Shown: positions 1 to 4,553, counted from the first letter of the stretch. The stretch: DNA of 5,001 nt from Candidatus Iainarchaeum andersonii SCGC AAA011-E11 (GCA_000402355.1 AQRS01000017.1:1-5001), one strand, 5' to 3'. The notes: generated from the letters alone by a model not told the origin. Program-made: numbers and translations.

Positions 1-10
1 CCTCCCCCCA

Positions 11-445
11 TCAGAGAACCGGAATTGCCTTCCCGTGCGGGCATTTCTGGGGGTTTCCCAGCAGCTTGCGGATTGCGCCGGCCATCTCATCTGTAATCAC
101 GTGCTCGAAGCGGCAGACAGAATCGGAATTGGGGTCTATTTTCAGCACATCGCGGAACAAGAGCTCTGCGAGGCGCAGGTTTCTTACAACCGTTTCCGCA
201 ATTTTTCTCCCCTTGGGCTTGTTGAGCAATATTCCTTCGCGGCCGCTATATTTCAGCAGCCCCTTTGAATCAAGCTTTTTGAGCATTTCAACCGTTGAAG
301 GGAGAGAAATTTTAAGCAATTTCGCGACCTCAGAGGCATGAATCGGGTTTACCTTGTCCTCTTCGAGGAGCCAGATTGCCTTGAGGTACATCTGCTCATT
401 TTCGGTGTCGTGCTTTTCCAGCACGATTTTCTCGGAAATAGCCAT
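11..445 (-). CDS. DtxR-family iron-dependent transcriptional repressor (two-domain form)
   Basis: This 144-residue protein is predicted to bind Fe(II) (or Mn(II)) and then bind operator DNA to repress iron uptake genes. Residues about 15-75 form the winged helix-turn-helix (EQMYLKAI start, recognition region around SLPSTVEMLKKL). Residues about 76-144 form the dimerisation and metal domain, ending in CPHGKAIP. The primary metal-site residues of Corynebacterium DtxR are present: Met19 (DtxR Met10) and C-x-x-E-H at 111-115 (DtxR Cys102, Glu105, His106). Cys rather than Glu at 111 points to the iron class over the MntR class. The ancillary-site histidines are replaced (Leu90 for His79, Ser107 for His98) and there is no C-terminal SH3/FeoA-like domain, so the protein is short. 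The gene is divergent from the FTR1 permease, the usual arrangement of regulator and target. The ATG sits about 25 bp from a TATA box, so the mRNA is probably leaderless. The family call is firm; the metal is inferred. Confidence 0.93.
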   Translation of the reverse strand: MAISEKIVLEKHDTENEQMYLKAIWLLEEDKVNPIHASEVAKLLKISLPSTVEMLKKLDSKGLLKYSGREGILLNKPKGRKIAETVVRNLRLAELLFRDVLKIDPNSDSVCRFEHVITDEMAGAIRKLLGNPQKCPHGKAIPVL

Positions 446-466
446 GTTTAAGGTTATTGACGGAAA

Positions 467-476
467 AATATTAATA
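467..476 (-). promoter_or_regulatory. TATA box of the DtxR-family gene
   Basis: Read on the minus strand this is TATTAATATT, an AT-rich archaeal TATA element. Its centre is about 26 bp from the ATG at 445, so transcription would begin at or next to the start codon and give a leaderless mRNA. A degenerate half box (TTAAGGTTA, 448-456 on the plus strand) lies between it and the ATG and could support weak autoregulation, but it lacks a partner half-site. Confidence 0.6.
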
Positions 477-491
477 GAGTTTGGTTAACAA

Positions 492-508
492 CCGGAAAGG
501 CTTTTATG
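492..508 (+). promoter_or_regulatory. BRE/TATA promoter of the FTR1 permease gene
   Basis: A purine-rich BRE-like stretch (CCGGAAAGG, 492-500) precedes CTTTTATGG (501-509), an archaeal TATA-like element. About 25 bp downstream puts the transcription start near 529-532, so the leader would be only about 15 nt. The two iron boxes at 510-523 and 530-543 cover the stretch between TATA and start, where bound repressor would block TFB or RNA polymerase. Confidence 0.6.
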
Positions 509-509
509 G

Positions 510-523
510 TTAGGTATACCTTA
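510..523 (+). promoter_or_regulatory. DtxR-type iron box 1 (operator upstream of FTR1 permease)
   Basis: TTAGGTATACCTTA contains a perfect 10-bp palindrome, AGGTATACCT. It fits the TTAGG-N4-CCTWA pattern shared with the boxes at 530-543 and 3946-3959, and resembles the left part of the corynebacterial DtxR consensus TTAGGTTAGCCTAACCTAA. It directly follows the TATA element. Operator role is inferred from position and the adjacent repressor gene. Confidence 0.7.
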
Positions 524-529
524 CATTAC

Positions 530-543
530 TTAGGTGAGCCTAA
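530..543 (+). promoter_or_regulatory. DtxR-type iron box 2 (operator at the FTR1 permease start)
   Basis: TTAGGTGAGCCTAA matches the first 14 positions of the corynebacterial DtxR consensus at 13 of 14 and has inverted TTAGG/CCTAA ends. It ends one base before the ATG at 545 and starts exactly 20 bp after box 1, about two helical turns, so two repressor dimers would sit on the same DNA face. It shares the extended sequence ATTACTTAGG with the cupredoxin box. Confidence 0.78.
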
Positions 544-544
544 T

Positions 545-1498
545 ATGAACACAAAAATTTTGATTATCGTTGCTTTGGTAGCGGTTTTACTTGCTTCCGG
601 CCTGGCCTTGGCACAAAGCTCAGATGAGCAAGAGTCGGGCAGCATATCGGAAACCGCGCATTTCGAGGAAGAAAACGCGGAAGAACAAAAAGAACCCGCA
701 AGTGGTAGCGCGCTTGCCGAATCTTTTGTAATTATTCTGCGCGAAGGTCTTGAGGCAATTCTCATAATTGCTGCAATAATAGCGTATCTTGTTGCCGCGG
801 GCCACCGAAATAAAGTAAAGACTGTTTACTTGTGGGCAGGCGCAGCTGTCCTTGCAAGCATTGGAACGGCTTTTGTGCTTGATGCTTTCCTCGCGGGAAG
901 CGATACGCCCGCAAAATTTTTGGAAGGATTTACAATGCTCCTTGCAGCAGCGGTGATGCTTTATGTGACGAATTGGTTTTTGGGAAAAATAGATTCAAAG
1001 AAATGGCTGGGGTACATCAAAGGAAAAGTGGATGATGCACTTACAAGCAGAAGCACTCTCGCATTGGGAGTGGTTTCTTTCCTTGCTGTTTACCGCGAGG
1101 GATTTGAAACTGTGCTGTTCTTCAAGGCGCTTTCAATCGGCTCAACCGACATAACAGGAATAGTAACGGGTTTCGTTGCGGGAATGATTGCACTCGCAAT
1201 ACTGTTCGCGATTATCCTGGGCATAGAGAAAAGGCTGCCGTTGAATGTTGTGTTCGGCGTAACAAGCGCCATACTGTTCGTGCTCTCAGTGAAGTTTGCA
1301 GGAAAGGGAATACATGAGCTTCAGGAGGCGCACGTGCTGCCAGAAACGGCGTTTGCAATTGTGCCGAAAATCGGGGACCTTGGAATTTACCCTACAGTTG
1401 AAACTCTGGCAATACAGGCACTCGTGATTTTGCTCGGAACCGCACTCTTATGGGCGCATTTCAGGAAATCAGCGGCAAAAATAGTCGGCTCGGCATAA
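545..1498 (+). CDS. ftr1: FTR1/EfeU-family high-affinity iron permease
   Basis: This 317-residue membrane protein is predicted to carry iron across the cytoplasmic membrane. Both hallmark R-E-G-x-E motifs are present: REGLE at 66-70 in the first core helix and REGFE at 184-188 in the fourth, the residues thought to handle iron in FTR1 and EfeU. A signal-like hydrophobic segment (about 4-23, ending ALA-Q) is followed by an acidic external segment (27-56, rich in Glu) and then about seven membrane helices. The family-typical GKGIHELQEAHVLP lies at 253-266. I chose the ATG at 545 over an in-frame ATG at 506 because the extra 13 codons would lie inside the TATA/operator region and the signal segment starts at 545. 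Two iron boxes precede it and the repressor gene diverges from it. No clear T-tract follows its stop; the next gene converges 10 bp away. Many FTR1 permeases work with a partner oxidase, and the cupredoxin gene at 3963 is a candidate. Confidence 0.93.
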   Translation: MNTKILIIVALVAVLLASGLALAQSSDEQESGSISETAHFEEENAEEQKEPASGSALAESFVIILREGLEAILIIAAIIAYLVAAGHRNKVKTVYLWAGAAVLASIGTAFVLDAFLAGSDTPAKFLEGFTMLLAAAVMLYVTNWFLGKIDSKKWLGYIKGKVDDALTSRSTLALGVVSFLAVYREGFETVLFFKALSIGSTDITGIVTGFVAGMIALAILFAIILGIEKRLPLNVVFGVTSAILFVLSVKFAGKGIHELQEAHVLPETAFAIVPKIGDLGIYPTVETLAIQALVILLGTALLWAHFRKSAAKIVGSA

Positions 1499-1508
1499 AA
1501 AAATAATT
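1497..1508 (-). terminator. Oligo-T terminator of the CorA-family gene
   Basis: Read on the minus strand, the bases just after the CorA-family stop include an uninterrupted T7 (A7 at 1497-1503 on plus). Archaeal RNA polymerase terminates at such tracts. It overlaps the stop codon of the convergent permease gene, so the two transcripts may overlap slightly. Confidence 0.45.
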
Positions 1509-2432
1509 TCAAAGAAAGTCGCGCTGGCGGAAAAGTATTACGCCTATGAGCCCTATCAAAAATGAAATCAGAATCACTATTAGGAACGCGTCGGGCGAAT
1601 CCTCGAAAGGAACGGGGATATTCATTCCGTATATGCTGGCAATTAGAGTCGGAATCATAAGCAGTATTGTGACGGAGGTAAGGGTTTTCATTACTATGTT
1701 GAGGTTGTTTGAAATGATTGAGGCGAACGCATTCATTGTGCCGCTGAGTATGTCAGAATAAATTTTTGTGACCTCCAGCGCCTGCTTGTTCTCAATCATG
1801 ACATCCTCAAGCAAATCACGGTCCTCCTCGAACTGGTTGAACACGTTCCTGTTGGTGAGCTTTTCAATCAGGATGCTGTTCGACCTGAGCGAGGTGCTGA
1901 AAAAAACAAGGGAATTCTCAAGGGTCAGGAGCTGGGTGAGTTCCTCGTTCTTCAGGGACTTCTCAAGTGCTTTTTGGATTGCCTGGTTTTTCCGGCTTAT
2001 TTCCTTCAGGTACCTTAAATAGGTCTTGGACGCCTGCAGCATCAGCTTGAGCGTTGCCCTGATTTTCTTGCTGGTATGAACGCCGTTTGACTTGAAGCTT
2101 GAAATGGTCTCATTTTCGAAAAAAGAAATCGTTACAAGGTAGTTCGCGTAAATCAGTATCCCGAACGGAATCGTGGTATATTCGACCTTGCCCTCCTTTT
2201 CGGACTTGTAAGCCATCCTGAAAATTATGAGAATGAAATCATCATACTCCTCCGTTCTGGAAAGCTCATCCAGGTCCTTCAACGAGCTTATCACGTCATC
2301 AGGAATGTTCACGAACTTCCTTGCGCGCTCGAGCTCCTCGTGCGCCGGCATTTCAAGATTTATCCACGCGCCCGAAACTGGCCTGTCAAGCCGCTTCAGC
2401 TTCCCGTCAACGCTCTTATGAATCTCCAACAC
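1509..2432 (-). CDS. corA: CorA-family divalent cation (Mg2+/Co2+) channel
   Basis: This 307-residue protein has the CorA architecture. A soluble N-terminal domain covers about 1-140. A long charged helical stretch (about 140-245) would form the funnel stalk. TM1 spans about 248-268 and carries the signature Y-G-M-N at 268-271 at its outer end. A short acidic loop (FEDSPDA) leads to TM2 at about 282-302, and the tail is RQRDFL. Length and GMN placement fit CorA, which forms pentamers passing Mg2+, Co2+ or Ni2+; the substrate cannot be read from sequence. The first codon is GTG at 2432, with an alternative TTG next to it; no ATG gives a better start. No good Shine-Dalgarno site is seen, and a TATA-like element about 30 bp upstream suggests a short leader or none. 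That element lies inside a dispersed hairpin repeat. The gene converges on the iron permease; no iron box was found ahead of it. Confidence 0.92.
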   Translation of the reverse strand: MLEIHKSVDGKLKRLDRPVSGAWINLEMPAHEELERARKFVNIPDDVISSLKDLDELSRTEEYDDFILIIFRMAYKSEKEGKVEYTTIPFGILIYANYLVTISFFENETISSFKSNGVHTSKKIRATLKLMLQASKTYLRYLKEISRKNQAIQKALEKSLKNEELTQLLTLENSLVFFSTSLRSNSILIEKLTNRNVFNQFEEDRDLLEDVMIENKQALEVTKIYSDILSGTMNAFASIISNNLNIVMKTLTSVTILLMIPTLIASIYGMNIPVPFEDSPDAFLIVILISFLIGLIGVILFRQRDFL

Positions 2433-2448
2433 AGAAAAAGCACCAAGC

Positions 2449-2498
2449 TATAGCAAACCAATAAAGTAATTCGATGGATTTAATGGTTTGCTATCTAG
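2449..2498. repeat. Dispersed hairpin repeat, copy 1
   Basis: An 11-bp perfect inverted repeat, ATAGCAAACCA (2450-2460) and TGGTTTGCTAT (2484-2494), encloses a 23-nt loop. The stem can extend inward by TAAA/TTTA (2462-2465 with 2479-2482) after an A-A mismatch. A related copy lies at 4891-4946 in the same orientation. The left arm and loop start (about 25 bases) differ between copies at one position, while the rest has diverged. The stem position A2456-T2488 is G-C in copy 2, a compensatory change. Function is unknown. Confidence 0.75.
2458..2466 (-). promoter_or_regulatory. Possible TATA element of the CorA-family gene, inside repeat copy 1
   Basis: On the minus strand this reads CTTTATTGG, about 30 bp upstream of the GTG start, which would place transcription start near 2437. 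It belongs to the most conserved part of the dispersed repeat, so the match could be coincidental or the repeat may supply the promoter. Confidence 0.35.
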
Positions 2499-2536
2499 CG
2501 GACCACCATACATGCCGAAAAACTTTCGCGGTCCGC
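2498..2536. repeat. Inverted repeat / hairpin next to repeat copy 1
   Basis: GCGGACC (2498-2504) and GGTCCGC (2530-2536) are perfect 7-bp inverted arms with a 25-nt spacer. It follows the copy 1 hairpin directly and has a similar loop size. The spacer shows no T-tract, so a terminator role is not supported. Confidence 0.5.
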
Positions 2537-2647
2537 CATAACACAATAAAATCACGGAGATAAAAAAGCTTTTCGGTGCGCACAAACTGATTGCGGCACG
2601 CAATTTGGCAAAAAAATCACGCAAAAACAGAAATGTGCAACGGGGCA
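2537..2647. other. Spacer with no recognised gene
   Basis: This AT-rich stretch between the hairpins has no open frame with a credible start and no motif I recognise. A TTG-initiated plus-strand frame runs through it, but it lies mostly opposite the microprotein gene and has low-complexity content, so I do not call it. Confidence 0.5.
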
Positions 2648-2683
2648 GGGGCGGCCGGCTCTTCACCGGCCAAAAAAAGCCCC
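2648..2683. repeat. GC-rich stem with a 7-base bulge
   Basis: On the plus strand GGGGC (2648-2652) plus GGCCGG (2653-2658) can pair with CCGGCC (2666-2671) and GCCCC (2679-2683). That gives 11 G-C-rich pairs, interrupted on one side by A7 (2672-2678) and closed by a 7-nt loop. On the minus strand the bulge is U7. It lies 4 bases past the microprotein stop, so it is likely part of that gene's 3' end. Confidence 0.6.
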
Positions 2684-2687
2684 AAAA
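2672..2687 (-). terminator. Oligo-T terminator of the microprotein gene
   Basis: On the minus strand the stop codon is followed by T4, GGGGC and T7. T7 suits archaeal intrinsic termination. It is unusual in being embedded as the bulge of the stem at 2648-2683. Confidence 0.5.
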
Positions 2688-2852
2688 TCAGTTATTTTTC
2701 TGGAGTTCCTTTATCCTTTCGGAAACTCCTTTCGTTTCCTTCTCAAGGTTATCCCTGTACTCGGTGAGAAGCTCTATTTTCTCCTCCTTTGTAAGGAAAC
2801 TCCTTGAGCTGTCGTATCCTGAGCCGCAACCGCAGCCAGATTCGTAACCCAT
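2688..2852 (-). CDS. Gly/Cys-rich coiled-coil microprotein (DUF5320-like)
   Basis: This 54-residue protein has a Gly/Cys-rich head (MGYESGCGCGSGYD, with Cys7 and Cys9) and a charged, probably coiled-coil tail from about residue 19 (FLTKEEKIELLTEYRDNLEKE, then GVSERIKEL). The TKEEKIE-L-EYRDNLEKE-KGV-ERIKEL pattern is one I know from small hypothetical archaeal and bacterial proteins loosely grouped with DUF5320. Their function is unknown to me; a metal-binding or scaffold role is speculative. The ATG at 2852 is chosen because an AAGGAGGG Shine-Dalgarno sits 7 bases upstream. A longer frame starting at 2909 would run through the promoter. The gene diverges from the LUD-domain gene and shares its TATA region. 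Confidence 0.8.
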   Translation of the reverse strand: MGYESGCGCGSGYDSSRSFLTKEEKIELLTEYRDNLEKETKGVSERIKELQKNN

Positions 2853-2859
2853 TCCTAAT

Positions 2860-2867
2860 CCCTCCTT
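2860..2867 (-). promoter_or_regulatory. Shine-Dalgarno site deciding the microprotein start
   Basis: On the minus strand AAGGAGGG ends 7 bases before the ATG at 2852. Its strength and spacing settle the choice of the shorter 54-residue product. Confidence 0.75.
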
Positions 2868-2884
2868 TTTGTGATGCCCGAGGT

Positions 2885-2934
2885 TATCGGGTACACGATA
2901 TGTAAACAATTAGCCTTTTATAAGTATCGGGCAC
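2885..2934. promoter_or_regulatory. Direct repeats flanking the divergent promoter (possible operator)
   Basis: TATCGGGTAC starts at 2885 and TATCGGGCAC at 2925, exactly 40 bp apart, one on each side of the shared TATA region. The left one also lies in two small inverted repeats: CCCGA/TCGGG (2877-2881, 2887-2891) and TATCG/CGATA (2885-2889, 2896-2900). A regulator bound here could control both divergent genes. The PadR protein encoded in the LUD operon is the obvious local candidate, by inference only. Confidence 0.4.
2915..2924. promoter_or_regulatory. Shared TATA region for the microprotein and LUD genes
   Basis: CTTTTATAAG reads as a TATA box both ways: TTTTATAAG on plus and CTTATAAAAG on minus. 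Transcription about 25 bp away would start near 2945 for the LUD gene (about 30-nt leader with a G-rich ribosome site at 2961-2967) and near 2893 for the microprotein (about 40-nt leader with a strong Shine-Dalgarno). Confidence 0.6.
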
Positions 2935-2975
2935 CCAGTAGATATAACGTGGATTCAAGTAGGGGGGTTGTTGGA

Positions 2976-3590
2976 ATGGAATCGAAATGGACCAAAATGC
3001 CGGACGGAAAAACTATTGAACTTACTGCGGAGGCACTGATAAAAAATGGCTTTGAAACCATTGTAGTTGAGACAATGGAAGAGGCCCTCGAAAAGTTAAA
3101 GAGCTCAATCCCGAGCGGCGCCGAAGTGATGAACGGTTCCTCAGAAACACTGTGCAAAATAGGGTTTATGGACTACCTGAAAAGCGGGACGCACGGCTGG
3201 AAAAACATCCAGGAGGAATTGGCAAATGAAAAGGATATGGCCAAGCAGTTTGAGTTAAGGAGGAAAGCATTACTGGCGGAATACTTTGTGGCCAGCGTGA
3301 ACGCTATCACACAGGACGGAAAGCTCGTGTCCTGCGATGCTTCTGGGTCTAGGGTCGGCGCCTACCTTTTCGCGGCGAAGAACCTTGTACTGGTTGCCGG
3401 GGCACATAAAATAACAAAAAACCTCGACGAAGCCATTAAGCGCGTAAGGGAATATGTATTTCCCTTGGAAGACCAGCGCGCAATGAAAGCATACGGAATG
3501 CATAGTTCGACATCAAAGTGGGTTATACAGGAAAGTGAAAGGCCAGGCAGGATTAAGTTAATATTAGTGAAAGAAAAATTAGGTTATTGA
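2976..3590 (+). CDS. LUD-domain protein (LutC/YkgG-like, DUF162)
   Basis: This 204-residue protein spans the LUD domain. Family-like stretches are VMNGSSETLCKIGF (51-64), the core ASVNAITQDGKLVSCDASGSR (106-126) running into VGAYLFAAKNLVLVAGAHKI, then KNLDEAIKRVREYVFPLEDQRA (148-169). LUD proteins include LutC of the LutABC lactate-oxidising system, where the partners are iron-sulfur proteins. No LutA or LutB is in this window, so lactate use cannot be claimed; stand-alone LUD proteins are common and mostly uncharacterised. The ATG at 2976 is chosen because a G-rich stretch (2961-2967) lies 8 bases upstream. The in-frame upstream codons at 2871-2975 run across the TATA box and the divergent microprotein promoter. 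The stop codon directly abuts the ATG of the PadR gene, so the two are surely cotranscribed and probably translationally coupled. Confidence 0.85.
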   Translation: MESKWTKMPDGKTIELTAEALIKNGFETIVVETMEEALEKLKSSIPSGAEVMNGSSETLCKIGFMDYLKSGTHGWKNIQEELANEKDMAKQFELRRKALLAEYFVASVNAITQDGKLVSCDASGSRVGAYLFAAKNLVLVAGAHKITKNLDEAIKRVREYVFPLEDQRAMKAYGMHSSTSKWVIQESERPGRIKLILVKEKLGY

Positions 3591-3902
3591 ATGGCAAAAA
3601 AGAATACCCCTGAGGAAGATTGCTGCGACATGCGCGGCATGCTGGGTTTCCTGATACTTTTCCTGCTCTCGAAAAAAAAGATGCACGGGCAGGAACTTTC
3701 CGAGGAAATCAGGAAGAGGAAAGGCTGCAGGCCCAGCCCGGGCACGATTTACCCCGCGCTGAAAAACTTGAAGGAGGCCGGGCTCATAAAGGAATCCAGA
3801 AAGGGAAAAACCATCGGCTACAGCCTGACAAAAGAAGGGAAAACTGGCCTCAAATCCGCGAAGCAAAAGTTCTGCCGCATCTTCATCGGCGTAATCCGAT
3901 AA
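3591..3902 (+). CDS. PadR-family transcriptional regulator
   Basis: This 103-residue protein has a PadR-type winged helix-turn-helix: helix 1 RGMLGFLILFLLSKKKMHGQELSEEI (15-40), then the signature PSPGTIYPALKNLKEAGLI (48-66), and the wing ESRKGKTIGYSLTKEGK (68-84). Only a short helix follows (KSAKQKFCRIFIGVIR), so it is a compact PadR without the long dimerisation helix bundle of PadR/Vir forms. Cys11, Cys12, Cys46 and Cys95 are notable for such a small protein and could sense metal or redox state, though this is speculative. It starts on the base after the LUD stop, giving a two-gene operon. PadR proteins usually repress their own operon, so the direct repeats at the LUD promoter are a plausible target. 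Family call is firm; ligand and targets are unknown. Confidence 0.9.
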   Translation: MAKKNTPEEDCCDMRGMLGFLILFLLSKKKMHGQELSEEIRKRKGCRPSPGTIYPALKNLKEAGLIKESRKGKTIGYSLTKEGKTGLKSAKQKFCRIFIGVIR

Positions 3903-3930
3903 CCAGAAAAAAATCGGCTGGAATGAAAAC

Positions 3931-3938
3931 ATTTATAA
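3931..3938 (+). promoter_or_regulatory. TATA box of the cupredoxin gene
   Basis: ATTTATAA is a consensus archaeal TATA box. Its centre is about 28 bp from the ATG at 3963, so the transcript is probably leaderless or nearly so. This gives the cupredoxin gene its own promoter separate from the LUD-PadR operon. Confidence 0.75.
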
Positions 3939-3945
3939 GAATTAC

Positions 3946-3959
3946 TTAGGCGAACCTTA
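3946..3959 (+). promoter_or_regulatory. DtxR-type iron box 3 (operator at the cupredoxin start)
   Basis: TTAGGCGAACCTTA fits the TTAGG-N4-CCTWA pattern and lies between the TATA box and the ATG, ending three bases before it. With its left flank it shares ATTACTTAGG with iron box 2 at 526-535. Same sequence, same position and a likely iron-related product suggest that the repressor at 11-445 controls this gene together with the FTR1 permease. Confidence 0.72.
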
Positions 3960-3962
3960 TGC

Positions 3963-4418
3963 ATGAAAGCCGAATCGCTTGCAATCCTAGTTTTGGCCAC
4001 AGCCCTTTTTCTGAGCGGCTGCGCGCAGCAGGCTGCACAGCAGAACGGGAATGGTTCCGCGCAAACAGGCAACGGCGCCATCGCGGAAAGCAAAAATCCG
4101 CAGACAAAAACAATCGAAATAACCGCGGACGGCTTTTCGCCGGGCAAAGTCACCATAAAGCAGGGAGACACAGTGAAATGGGTGAACAATTCATACGAAA
4201 CCGGCAGGTGGCCGGCTTCGGCAAAGCACCCGACCCACACGGTTTACCCGGGCTCCGGCATCCAGAAGTGCGGAACTGCAGGGCAGGAAGGCATTTTCGA
4301 CGCCTGCAGGGGCATACCGCCCGGAGAGAGCTTCAGCTTCACATTCAATGATAAGGGAAGCTGGGGATTCCACGACCACACCGATGCCACAAAATTCGGG
4401 CAAGTAGTGGTTGAGTAA
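3963..4418 (+). CDS. Cupredoxin-fold lipoprotein, probably iron-uptake partner
   Basis: This 151-residue protein has a lipoprotein signal ending in the lipobox LSGC (Cys20), a low-complexity Gln/Asn/Gly/Ala linker (21-45), and a single cupredoxin domain (about 48-151). Visible cupredoxin features are ITADGFSPGKVTIKQGDTVKWVN (53-75), a ligand-type His in HPTHTVYPG (His89, His92), the PPGESFSFTF strand (119-128) and the end GSWGFHDHTDATKFGQVVVE. The usual type 1 copper Cys is absent: where blue copper proteins have C-x-x-H, this has FHDH (His137, His139). Metal would thus be held mainly by His. Cys103 and Cys115 could form a disulfide. It would be anchored outside the cytoplasmic membrane. Its iron box, shared with the FTR1 gene, suggests a role like the cupredoxin part of EfeO, handing over or oxidising iron. 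An ATG at 3959 is out of frame and rejected. The fold is firm; the role is inferred. Confidence 0.85.
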   Translation: MKAESLAILVLATALFLSGCAQQAAQQNGNGSAQTGNGAIAESKNPQTKTIEITADGFSPGKVTIKQGDTVKWVNNSYETGRWPASAKHPTHTVYPGSGIQKCGTAGQEGIFDACRGIPPGESFSFTFNDKGSWGFHDHTDATKFGQVVVE

Positions 4419-4437
4419 AGTCTCAAGCCAAAAACCA

Positions 4438-4456
4438 TTTTTTATTTTTTCTTTTT
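4438..4456 (+). terminator. Oligo-T terminator after the cupredoxin gene
   Basis: Three T runs (T6 at 4438-4443, T6 at 4445-4450, T5 at 4452-4456) follow the stop codon by 20 bases. No hairpin precedes them, as expected for archaeal intrinsic termination. Confidence 0.75.
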
Positions 4457-4460
4457 ACCA

Positions 4461-4505
4461 TATCCGCCGCGGCCCACAAGAGCGGATAACTGCAAGGGCC
4501 CCGCG
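4461..4505 (+). other. Potential H-type pseudoknot in the intergenic spacer
   Basis: Stem 1 pairs TATCCGC (4461-4467) with GCGGATA (4482-4488), a perfect 7 bp. The stem 1 loop contains GGCCC (4471-4475), which pairs with GGGCC (4496-4500) outside stem 1. CGC/GCG (4468-4470 with 4503-4505) extends stem 2 past a 2-base bulge. The crossing arrangement is that of an H-type pseudoknot. It lies between a terminator and the next TATA box; no promoter clearly reads it. Confidence 0.4.
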
Positions 4506-4545
4506 AAAAAAACCTGTTTTTGCCCAAAATCACTATTCTGCAAGA

Positions 4546-4553
4546 TTTAAATA
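4546..4553 (+). promoter_or_regulatory. TATA box of the SWIB-like microprotein gene
   Basis: TTTAAATA is a good archaeal TATA element. Transcription would start near 4575, giving a leader of about 38 nt that begins with the small inverted repeat GCATT/AATGC (4576-4580 and 4586-4590) and ends with a Shine-Dalgarno site. Confidence 0.6.

Noticed and set aside
506..544. In-frame 13-codon N-terminal extension of the FTR1 permease
   Set aside because: It would start inside the TATA region and run across both iron boxes; the signal-like segment begins at the ATG at 545.
2448..2666. Minus-strand 72-residue frame over the repeat and hairpins
   Set aside because: Its content is explained by inverted repeats and it ends inside repeat copy 1; there is no ribosome site or recognisable domain.
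2605..2847. Plus-strand frame with a basic N-terminus (MAKKSRKNRN-like)
   Set aside because: It starts at TTG without a ribosome site and mostly runs opposite the better supported microprotein gene.
2871..2975. 35-codon N-terminal extension of the LUD protein
   Set aside because: It crosses the TATA box and the divergent promoter, and family-like sequence begins only after 2976.
3579..3590. TTAGGTTATTGA resembling an iron-box half-site at the LUD stop codon
   Set aside because: It lacks the CCTWA half, lies in coding sequence and has no promoter next to it. It shares the 10-mer AGGTTATTGA with 451-460, most likely by chance.
3959..4351. Overlapping plus-strand frame starting 4 bases before the cupredoxin ATG
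   Set aside because: It is out of frame with the cupredoxin protein and its translation is Arg/His-rich with no domain, a shadow of the real gene.
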